From CAYSCW01 sp964449165 (GTDB lineage: Bacteria > Acidobacteriota > Aminicenantia > Aminicenantales > Aminicenantaceae), in contig CAYVAT010000014.1 in assembly GCA_964449165.1 (NCBI GenBank), forward strand, positions 1 through 64,000: DNA of 64,000 bases. The letters run 5' to 3'. A model generated the notes under the pieces. That model searched no databases and had not been told where the DNA came from. It saw only the letters and a list, made by a program, of their open reading frames with translations. This document shows, in pieces, positions 17,827 to 24,826 of the stretch. Each line of letters begins with the position of its first letter. Within the stretch, counting starts at the first letter, position 1. The position numbers and the translations under genes were made by a program.

Positions 17827-18954
17827 CTAACGTTCCCAGCGGACTCCGTATTTTTTGATGATCTTAAAGCCTTCCTCATCTTCTTCGTAAGAGTAGGCTT
17901 CCCCATTTTTCCAGACACGGATATCCATCTTGGACGGAAAACTGGCGATATATACTCCCTCGGTATCGAAGACATCGTATACATACTCACCTTTATTTTT
18001 CCCTTTCTCCCATGTGCGGACAAAGATCCGGCCATCCTCATCCAGAGTGAATGACTGGAAAGGTGGAAATGTCTTGGGAAATTCGAACATCTCACGCACG
18101 TTGACTGCGCCCATGTCGGGGAATCTCTCCAGTATTTCCTCGATATCTTTTTCAGTGACTTTCTGCGGCTCATAGTCCTTTTTGATGCTTTTGAAATGTT
18201 CTCCTTCAGGAGTGTAGACTTTGATTTCGTAGTCGCGGTTGCGGCTGTAGTAGATATTTCCGGAGCTGTCGAATTGATAGGCAGAGAACATGTCCATTAA
18301 GTTAATTTTGTTCCCAGATCCCGGAGCTGGAATGGCAAATTCGATCTTATCTAGAGGAAACAAGGATTTCAGTTCTGGATCGAGTTTTTTGATCTCGAAG
18401 AACATCTTTTCTCCCTCAACCATCATTTCCCTTCCCATAAAATTTCCTTCATTATCCATGAGGAGCGAGACCAGGGCCATCCTATCCGCTAAGGATATAT
18501 GCTTGATGTAAGCGCCTTCCAGAGTAAAGTAGACCAGCTTCCGTGCTGTGGCATCCTCAATGATCAATTTGTTATCGGGAGTGAGATGGATTCCGGCCGG
18601 CATATCCAGCTCCCCCGGGCCTTGACCATGTTCACCGAACGAGCGGATAAAATGACCACTGTTATCAAACACTTTGATTTTTCGGTCTTTGAAATCGAGG
18701 GCGTAGATGGTTCCGCTATCGTCCACGACAAAACTGGAGACCTCAGAGAATGATTTATCAGGGTCATCCGACTTGCCTATAACGGATTCCAGATCAAAAC
18801 TGACTCTTGATGGAACACCTGGAGGAGGCTGAGGTTTTTTCTTGTTCTGGATGACCTTGACTTTGTCAACAGTTTTGACTTTTTGTCCTTCGGTATAGGA
18901 AATAAACCCTATAATCAGAAGCAAACACAGTGTCACACGGATAAAAGCTTTCAT
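17827..18954 (-). CDS. Exported 6-bladed beta-propeller (NHL-like) protein
   Basis: A 375-residue protein with a signal peptide (KAFIRVTLCLLLIIGFISYTEG). From about 50 on it has repeated propeller blades, for example VVDDSGTIYALDFKDRKIKVFDNSGHFIRSFGEHGQGPGE (in two parts: VDDSGTIYALDFKDRKIKVF, then FIRSFGEHGQGPGE), FDSSGNIYYSRNRDYEIKVY and LDEDGRIFVRTW. This is the 6-bladed propeller family common in Bacteroidota and Acidobacteriota; members are envelope proteins of unassigned ligand. It lies upstream of the tricorn gene on the same strand, so the two may be co-expressed. A TATAAT box occurs at 18979-18984. Confidence 0.75.
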   Translation of the reverse strand: MKAFIRVTLCLLLIIGFISYTEGQKVKTVDKVKVIQNKKKPQPPPGVPSRVSFDLESVIGKSDDPDKSFSEVSSFVVDDSGTIYALDFKDRKIKVFDNSGHFIRSFGEHGQGPGELDMPAGIHLTPDNKLIIEDATARKLVYFTLEGAYIKHISLADRMALVSLLMDNEGNFMGREMMVEGEKMFFEIKKLDPELKSLFPLDKIEFAIPAPGSGNKINLMDMFSAYQFDSSGNIYYSRNRDYEIKVYTPEGEHFKSIKKDYEPQKVTEKDIEEILERFPDMGAVNVREMFEFPKTFPPFQSFTLDEDGRIFVRTWEKGKNKGEYVYDVFDTEGVYIASFPSKMDIRVWKNGEAYSYEEDEEGFKIIKKYGVRWER

Positions 18955-18978
18955 GACACACCTCTATTAATTTATAGT

Positions 18979-18984
18979 ATTATA
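18979..18984 (-). promoter_or_regulatory. Candidate -10 box for the propeller gene
   Basis: TATAAT on the minus strand, 25 bases before the ATG. No good -35 hexamer is found 16-18 bases upstream, so the call is weak. Confidence 0.25.
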
Positions 18985-19033
18985 CGGAATTTTATTCAAT
19001 GAGTTTAGAGATCAGAATGATTCAGGGGGACAT

Positions 19034-21430
19034 TTATTCATACCGGATAGAATCTACCGGGTTTGCCAGGGCGGCTTTAAGGGCTTGATAACTGACTGTA
19101 AAGAGAGAAATAGCCAGAATCAACAATCCGGCAGCAACGAACATCCAGAGCCCTAAGCCTATACGATAGGCATAATTTTGTAACCATTTATTCATTGTAT
19201 AATAGGCAACAGGCCATGCAATGACATTGGCGATAAGCACGCTTTTGGTAAAATCTTTGGATAACAAAAGCAAAATACCGGAGATATCGGCTCCCAAGAC
19301 TTTTCGGATGCCTATTTCTTTATGCCGCTGTTCAGCCATGTAAGAGGCCAGCCCAAACAAGCCCAGACAGGCAACGAATACAGCGAGTCCAGAAAACAGG
19401 GTCAGAAGCTGGCTGATTTTTTCTTCGGAAATATACAGCCGATGGTAGGCATCCTCGAGAAAAATATAATCAAACGGGCTGTCCGGAAAGATATCCTTCC
19501 ATGTCTTTTCCAGAAAAGCTATAGTCTTTTGAGCGTTTTCCGGACGGATTCGCACGGCGATGGAGAAGAAGTAGTCAGGATTGATGTAGAGCATAAGAGC
19601 TTCGATTTTTTGCTTCAAAGAATAGACATGAAAATCTTTGACAACACCGATAACCGTCATTTCTTTGAGTCCCTCGCGTCCTGGAACCATGAATTTTTCT
19701 CCTATGGGTTGGGCTAAATTGAACATTTGGACAGCTTCTTGATTCAAGAGAATGGCACTTTTCTCGTCGGTAAGCATCTTTCTTGAAAAATTCCTTCCCT
19801 GGACAACCTCCATCCCCATAGAATCAACATAATCATAGTCAACAGCTATGGCTTGTATAGAAAACCGTTCAATCCCTGTTTCTGTTTCCTTCTGTATGGT
19901 TTTGGTCTCTTTGCTGAACCGGCCAGGCACTGTGTAGGCGCCCGATACACTGACGATCTGGGGATACTGCTTGAATTGATTCATCAGTACAGGATATTTT
20001 TCCTTGAAGTTTGGATTTCGTGGCTGGAAGTTGATCAGCACGACATTTTGTTTTTTAAAGCCGAGGTCGCTGTTTTTCATAAAATCCAGCTGTTTGAAGA
20101 TAATCATCGTTCCTATGATCAGAATGATCGCCATGGTAAACTGAGCGATGACCAAGATTTTTCTGAAAACAGATTTACTGGGAAAAGGCGCAAAACGATC
20201 CGTCATTGCTTGGATAGGTTGATACCTCGAAAGGTAAAAAGCCGGATAGCTCCCTGCTAGAATACCGACAATGAGTATGACAAGAGGAACAAGTAAAAAA
20301 AGACATTTGAAATTCTGCTGGCTGATAGAAAGTCTGTTTTCAAGGAATGAGTTCAGAATCGGGTAGAATAATTCAAAAAGGACAAAGGCCAAAATAACAG
20401 CAAGTAATGTGATAATTAGAGATTCTCCAAGAAATTGCTTGATGAGTTGAGACCGCCTGGCGCCCAGGACTTTTCTCATGCCTACTTCTTTTATGCGCTT
20501 CAAGGAACGGGCAGTGGAGAGGTTCATAAAATTGAAACAGGCGATAAGGAGGACAAGGGCTGCAACAGAGGAGAAAACATAGACATAGGTCAGATTGCCT
20601 CTTGGTGCCAGATCCACTATGGTCTCAGACTTCAGATGAATATCTGAAAGTCTCATCAAGCTGAAATTGATTATTTTCGCAAAATTCTCACTCGTGTTTT
20701 TTTGGAGAAGACTATGAATCTGCTGTTCAAGGTTTTTAAGGGATGTTCCTTTCCTGATTAAAAGATAGACATATGTGTCACCGAAGACGTTCCACGGCCT
20801 TTCCGGAGCTTTGCCCATCGGTTTCAGACTCGAATAGGACACCATGAAATCACATTTCAGATGGGTGTTGGCTGGGATGTTTTCTATGATTCCAGTGATT
20901 TTCAGGGGATATTTGGTGTTGTACAATATCGATTTACCAATCGGGTCATCTTGCCCGAAATATTTCTGGGCCATATTCTTGGTGATAACCGTGGAAAAAG
21001 GATCAATTAAGGCTTCTTTTGTGCTTCCTCTCATCATGGTGAAGGAAAAGACATCAAAGACAGAGGGGTCAGCGAAGAAAAAGTTTTGTTCATTAAACTT
21101 TTTCTGATTGTATTCAAGCGTGGCATGATCATCACGTTCAAACCGGACTGCATTGACCACATCAGGCGTCTCTTCAAGCAGCGCAGGTGCCAACGCTGGC
21201 ATCGCCCCTGGAAACTTCATCGTACTGCCTCTTTCTCCGAATTCGACAGAGACACGGTATATTTGTTTCCGGTTTTTGTGGAAGTTTTCATAGCTCAATT
21301 CGTTGGCCACATACATCAATATCATGAGCGTTCCTGCTATCCCGATAGCCAAGCCTGCTATGTTGATCAAGGAAAAGAGCTTTGTCCTCGATATGTTCCG
21401 TAAGGCAACCTTCAGATAGCTTTTTAACAT
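19034..21430 (-). CDS. FtsX/MacB-like ABC transporter permease (no prefix domain), copy 1
   Basis: A 798-residue inner-membrane protein with duplicated FtsX-like permease architecture. TM1 is at about 18-40, a MacB-type periplasmic domain at about 45-280, TM2-TM5 at about 283-445, a second periplasmic domain at about 450-675 and TM6-TM8 at about 680-785. Conserved elements are RIKEVGMRKVLGARRSQLIKQFLGES after the first half (in parts: VGMRKVLGA, QFLGES) and KEIGIRKVLGA before TM7; the protein ends ANPVDSIRYE. RBS AGGAGGAG precedes the ATG. A sigma-54 promoter and an upstream GGACA-N5-TGTT site precede it. Such proteins usually need a LolD/MacB-type ATPase; none is adjacent. Confidence 0.88.
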   Translation of the reverse strand: MLKSYLKVALRNISRTKLFSLINIAGLAIGIAGTLMILMYVANELSYENFHKNRKQIYRVSVEFGERGSTMKFPGAMPALAPALLEETPDVVNAVRFERDDHATLEYNQKKFNEQNFFFADPSVFDVFSFTMMRGSTKEALIDPFSTVITKNMAQKYFGQDDPIGKSILYNTKYPLKITGIIENIPANTHLKCDFMVSYSSLKPMGKAPERPWNVFGDTYVYLLIRKGTSLKNLEQQIHSLLQKNTSENFAKIINFSLMRLSDIHLKSETIVDLAPRGNLTYVYVFSSVAALVLLIACFNFMNLSTARSLKRIKEVGMRKVLGARRSQLIKQFLGESLIITLLAVILAFVLFELFYPILNSFLENRLSISQQNFKCLFLLVPLVILIVGILAGSYPAFYLSRYQPIQAMTDRFAPFPSKSVFRKILVIAQFTMAIILIIGTMIIFKQLDFMKNSDLGFKKQNVVLINFQPRNPNFKEKYPVLMNQFKQYPQIVSVSGAYTVPGRFSKETKTIQKETETGIERFSIQAIAVDYDYVDSMGMEVVQGRNFSRKMLTDEKSAILLNQEAVQMFNLAQPIGEKFMVPGREGLKEMTVIGVVKDFHVYSLKQKIEALMLYINPDYFFSIAVRIRPENAQKTIAFLEKTWKDIFPDSPFDYIFLEDAYHRLYISEEKISQLLTLFSGLAVFVACLGLFGLASYMAEQRHKEIGIRKVLGADISGILLLLSKDFTKSVLIANVIAWPVAYYTMNKWLQNYAYRIGLGLWMFVAAGLLILAISLFTVSYQALKAALANPVDSIRYE

Positions 21431-21558
21431 AAACTCCTCCTCAGAACATTCTATGGATTTACCATCGCTTGTATTTTGCGTGTCTATTTTCTGTGTAATG
21501 CATTATGAATGCTAAATCACTCCAGAAAGACAGAGTAACTGTTCGTATGATCATGAAA

Positions 21559-21573
21559 GCAAAAAATGTGCCA
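21559..21573 (-). promoter_or_regulatory. Sigma-54 (-24/-12) promoter for FtsX permease copy 1
   Basis: The minus strand reads TGGCACATTTTTTGC: GG and GC elements with exactly 10 bases between them, matching the RpoN consensus. The predicted start point is about 12 bases downstream of GC, leaving a leader of roughly 115 bases. Confidence 0.75.
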
Positions 21574-21635
21574 GTCCGGTTGATAAAGCCTCCTCTAATA
21601 AATAATAGGTTTCAAAAAATCACATGTGCGTTTCT

Positions 21636-21651
21636 GAAACATAAAGTGTCC
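21636..21651 (-). promoter_or_regulatory. Putative enhancer-binding site, GGACA-N5-TGTT
   Basis: The minus strand reads GGACACTTTATGTTTC about 65 bases upstream of the -24 element. The same spaced motif occurs upstream of the sigma-54 promoters at 44775 and 48543. The position suits an activator of the NtrC type. Confidence 0.45.
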
Positions 21652-21710
21652 GATATAGAACATATTCAGCTTCTTTTTAAGAAAGTCAATTTAGATGAAT
21701 ATTCTGTTTG

Positions 21711-22586
21711 CTAACGTGTAAAGGTAGTGACTCCGCTTTTATCTTTATTCTTTTTCAGCACTTCTTCAAGATAATCAATATTACGATCTATTTCTGATTT
21801 GTTGCAGAGCTTTCCATGCCCGGGGATAATAGTTGCTATCTCCAGTGTTTTTAGTCTGTTAAGCTGGGTGATCCAGGTCTTCCATTCTTCTGGCCCTCCA
21901 AATCTGGTGTTTAACGCAGAGCCTTCATAGATAGTGTCCCCGGCAAAGAGAGTCTTTGACTTTGGGTGATAGACACAGAGCTCATCAGGTACATGTCCTG
22001 GTGTGACAAGAATAAGAATTTCTTCTCCGTCGATATTGAGGATTGTATCTTTCTCAAGAGTCTGGTCGGGAACATAGAGGACTACATCGCCGAGGATTTC
22101 ATCGCCTTTTTTGGAATCCCAGCCCATACGCTTTATGATGAACTGTTTATAATAGCCGTTATCATCCTTGAGTTCCTCCTTGACCATGCTGTGGGCGATA
22201 ATCCTGGCTCCTTTTTCCTTGAAGACTCTCATCCCGAAAATATGGTCTGAATGATGGTGAGTCAGGATTAGATAGAGCTTTTCGTCTCCTTTCATCCACT
22301 CGCTTGCAGTTTTCCAGAGAAACTCAGCCGATGAGATGGTCATCCCGGAGTCGATGAAGATGACACTTCTGGAGGTGAAGATTATGCCTGCATTGGTGTA
22401 AAATCCTTTTCCTATTCCCGTATGATAAAGTCCGGTTACAGCATAAACATCTTCGCTTATCCTGTGGACCACGGGATTTCCCAGACCCGGAGGAATCGAA
22501 CCCTCATCCAGAGGATGCATTTTTACCCGGATGATAATCAGGAAAAAAGACAAGAGAAGGAGCAACCATAGCTTTTTTTTGTTCAT
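21711..22586 (-). CDS. Membrane-anchored or exported metallo-beta-lactamase-fold hydrolase
   Basis: A 291-residue protein with an N-terminal hydrophobic signal/anchor (KKKLWLLLLLSFFLIIIRV). The MBL metal-binding motifs are complete: HHHSDH near 108, GH in TPGHVPDEL, D in FAGDTIYE and the last His in IPGHGKL. The overall plan (NAGIIFTSRSVIFIDSG strand, long C-terminal helix) is that of the large MBL superfamily of hydrolases. Beta-lactamase or lactonase activity cannot be told from the sequence. It is separated from permease copy 1 by 280 bases carrying that gene's promoter; the repeat element at 22655-22737 lies just upstream. Confidence 0.82.
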   Translation of the reverse strand: MNKKKLWLLLLLSFFLIIIRVKMHPLDEGSIPPGLGNPVVHRISEDVYAVTGLYHTGIGKGFYTNAGIIFTSRSVIFIDSGMTISSAEFLWKTASEWMKGDEKLYLILTHHHSDHIFGMRVFKEKGARIIAHSMVKEELKDDNGYYKQFIIKRMGWDSKKGDEILGDVVLYVPDQTLEKDTILNIDGEEILILVTPGHVPDELCVYHPKSKTLFAGDTIYEGSALNTRFGGPEEWKTWITQLNRLKTLEIATIIPGHGKLCNKSEIDRNIDYLEEVLKKNKDKSGVTTFTR

Positions 22587-22910
22587 TTTTTCTTCTTTTT
22601 CTGATTTTTATCCATTTTAGAGATAAAGTGAAGATAAAAATTATTCTTATCCAGAAATCAAGGGACATGTTACCGGAAATTCGGGACATGTACCGATTTT
22701 TTTTGTCCCTTGAATTTCCGGTACATGTCCCTGATTTCCCCTCTTTTCTACTGTCAGTTTTGAGAAAAAGTTTATTTTTTCCTGATTATATTGTCCTCTC
22801 TTGGAAATACTTAGATCGATTCAGAATCTCTTTGGTTGATCTATTATTTCCATACCATTTGGCGGGATTATTTGTTATGATAATCGGAAAAATCGAGTCA
22901 AGGAGGCAAC
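22587..22910. other. Intergenic region with a long imperfect palindrome
   Basis: These 324 bases separate divergent genes. They contain the REP-like palindrome described next and otherwise AT-rich sequence. The plus-strand gene has RBS AAGGAGG eight bases before its start. Confidence 0.6.
22655..22737. repeat. REP/BIME-like or small-transposon palindrome
   Basis: The left arm 22655-22682 (AAATCAAGGGACATGT, then T and ACCGGAAATTC) is the inverted complement of the right arm 22712-22737 (GAATTTCCGGTACATGTCCC, then TGATTT) apart from one extra base and a small end mismatch. Between them lies another GGGACATGTACCG copy followed by T8 and GTCCCT. Three copies of the GGGACATGTACCG core in alternating orientation resemble REP elements mobilised by Y1 (RAYT) transposases. 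No transposase is in the window. Confidence 0.6.
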
Positions 22911-23393
22911 ATGGCAGAAAAAGCTCCTAAACCAGTACCTGAAGGGATGCATACTATCACCATTAACCTCTGGTTTAATGGAGATTGTAAGGAAGCCGTT
23001 GATTTCTACAAAAAAGCTTTTGGGGCCGAAATCGCCGCACCCCCTGTCCTCACGCCTGATGGCAAAGGGATTATGCATGTCATGCTTAAACTGGGAGATT
23101 CGCACCTTATGATGGCGGATTCCTGGCCCGGAAATTGGGAACAGGGGCCCAAAGAAAGCTCAAGTGCCAGTATGTGGCTTTATGTGGATGACTGCGATGC
23201 TCTTTATAATCAAGCCGTTGATGCTGGCTGTGAAGTGCTGGAGCCGATGATGGATGCGTTCTGGGGTGACCGAAATGGCAAGGTGAAGGATCCCTTTGGA
23301 CATTGCTGGTCAATCGCCAGTCATAAATGGGTTTTCACAGATGAGGAAATGCAGGAACGAATGCAGGAGTGGTTGAAGAGTTTAAAGCGATAA
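22911..23393 (+). CDS. VOC (glyoxalase/PhnB-like) family protein
   Basis: A 160-residue protein with two beta-alpha-beta-beta-beta units. The opening HTITINLWFNGDCKEAVDFYKKAFGAEI is the usual VOC/PhnB start (in parts: TINLWFNGDCKEAVDFYKKA). The second half has SMWLYVDDCDALYNQAVDAG and DRNGKVKDPFGHCWSIA. Metal ligands such as His near 8 and Glu near the end of the second unit may be present but are not certain. PhnB-like proteins have no agreed reaction. RBS AAGGAGG. Monocistronic between divergent and convergent neighbours. Confidence 0.82.
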   Translation: MAEKAPKPVPEGMHTITINLWFNGDCKEAVDFYKKAFGAEIAAPPVLTPDGKGIMHVMLKLGDSHLMMADSWPGNWEQGPKESSSASMWLYVDDCDALYNQAVDAGCEVLEPMMDAFWGDRNGKVKDPFGHCWSIASHKWVFTDEEMQERMQEWLKSLKR

Positions 23394-23453
23394 GACAACT
23401 CTTATATAATCGTTTAAAAAATTGAATTTTGTCGAACGGGTTTAAAAGTACTA

Positions 23454-24362
23454 TTACTTTTTAAACAAAGAGGGAGGCCATCCCGGTATTTTATGGCTTT
23501 TCATTTGAAGGCTGGAAAGGAACCGGAAGTCATTCTCATCAACTTGCATGGGTACAATGGCGATGTAATCTGAATCGTAGACAGCCACATCGCTTTCTTC
23601 CGAAACTGGAAGCGACGCTTCCCACCCTTTATATATCCATTCCTGCTCGTCTGATTCGTTCACAGCCGTTTCAGCTTTCATGAAAATCGGGCTGCCTGAA
23701 CGGGAAGCTCTTTTAACTATCTTAATGCCTTTGATATTTGAGGGGGGTTTCCGAGGAATACTCACGGTTAGATACTGTCCGGGCTCAAGCTTCCGGACGA
23801 ATTCACTTTGAGCTAGCTCCACAATCCAGGCAGTTGCGGCTTCGATACATGGCTGACAAGAAGTTCTCAATCCTGAAACCGCAATGGCAGGCACGCCGCA
23901 AGCTGCTGCTGTACGTGCCGCCCCGATGGTCCCTGACCCGAACCAATCCAGGCCCAGATTGGGTCCACCATTGATACCCGAGACAACCAGATCCGGAGCG
24001 TGCTCTGCCATAAGACCGAAGATGCCCAGCAGGACGCAATCTGCCGGATAGCCGTCAACACTGTAAGCTTTTATCCCATCTCCCAATGATCGTGGTTGTA
24101 TCTTGATATTTCGTTTTCTAAAGACCGAAATAAAATTCGTGCTTCCGCTTCGGTCCTGGGAAGGTGCAACAACATAAGTCTCTGCAATCCGGGCAAAGGC
24201 CTGGGCAAGTTTGACTATTTTGATATCATCGATTCCATTGTCGTTGGTGATGAGCACTCTCCTGGGCCATGCGTCAGGTGTATCGCTGGCAGCTATCATT
24301 TGAAGGCTAGAGAGAAACAAAAATATGAGCCCTATTGCTATGGACTGGATGGATTTTTGCAT
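23454..24362 (-). CDS. surE: Exported SurE-like 5'/3'-nucleotidase with a substituted metal-binding Asp
   Basis: A 302-residue SurE-family phosphatase with a signal peptide (QSIAIGLIFLFLSSLQMIAA), so periplasmic, whereas classic SurE is cytoplasmic. Family motifs: VLITNDNGID (about 36-45), APSQDRSGS (about 69-77), VSGINGGPNLGLDWFGSGT. In E. coli SurE the first motif is NDDG and both Asp bind the metal; here the second is Asn42. Ser of RSG and Asn of GIN are kept. Activity may be altered. The C-terminal tail of about 60 residues is variable. RBS AGGAGG is just upstream. Confidence 0.85.
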   Translation of the reverse strand: MQKSIQSIAIGLIFLFLSSLQMIAASDTPDAWPRRVLITNDNGIDDIKIVKLAQAFARIAETYVVAPSQDRSGSTNFISVFRKRNIKIQPRSLGDGIKAYSVDGYPADCVLLGIFGLMAEHAPDLVVSGINGGPNLGLDWFGSGTIGAARTAAACGVPAIAVSGLRTSCQPCIEAATAWIVELAQSEFVRKLEPGQYLTVSIPRKPPSNIKGIKIVKRASRSGSPIFMKAETAVNESDEQEWIYKGWEASLPVSEESDVAVYDSDYIAIVPMQVDENDFRFLSSLQMKSHKIPGWPPSLFKK

Positions 24363-24826
24363 AATCTTCCTCCTTTTAAAAATAATCGATAGATTAGGAA
24401 TATACCTGGGAATATACCTGTTTTAATAAAATTTTTCAGGCAAATTCTTTTATTCCTTTAATAAGACGCATGAAGAGTATAAATTGTTCATTCAGGAAAA
24501 TCCTCAGAGTTGATATGTGATCTGGTGTGTCTTGTTCGGTTCTAACAAATAACCTGGATTATTCATGAATAATCCAGAAGAACCTGCATTATAAATACCT
24601 AATTATGATATTTGGAAACACCTCAGTCTTGATAGGAGAAAGGCTTGAAATTCATGCTTCACAACTGGTATCGTTAATTAATTTTGGAATAGAGTCAAAT
24701 TTTTAGTTGAAATGAATGCTCGATTAAAAATAATAATAAGTTATTCAGACATGAAAAAACTCATGTCCATAAGTTTAAGCAGAATCCCGGGATCGAATTT
24801 TTATATCTCAATCAAGGAGGGTCTCA
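24363..24826. other. Intergenic region with a 24-bp perfect palindrome
   Basis: 464 bases between divergent surE-like and M14 genes. AT-rich, with the palindrome at 24554-24577 and no gene. The M14 gene has RBS AAGGAGG at its right edge. Confidence 0.6.
24554..24577. promoter_or_regulatory. Perfect 24-bp palindrome, operator candidate
   Basis: The half-site CTGGATTATTCA is followed at once by its exact complement TGAATAATCCAG. It lies in the middle of a divergent intergenic region, so a dimeric regulator of one or both flanking genes could bind here. Confidence 0.5.

Noticed and set aside
22860..22885. TTTGGCGGGATTATTTG upstream of the VOC gene as a sigma-54 promoter
   Set aside because: The spacing between GG and the next G-containing dinucleotide is wrong and there is no TTGC.
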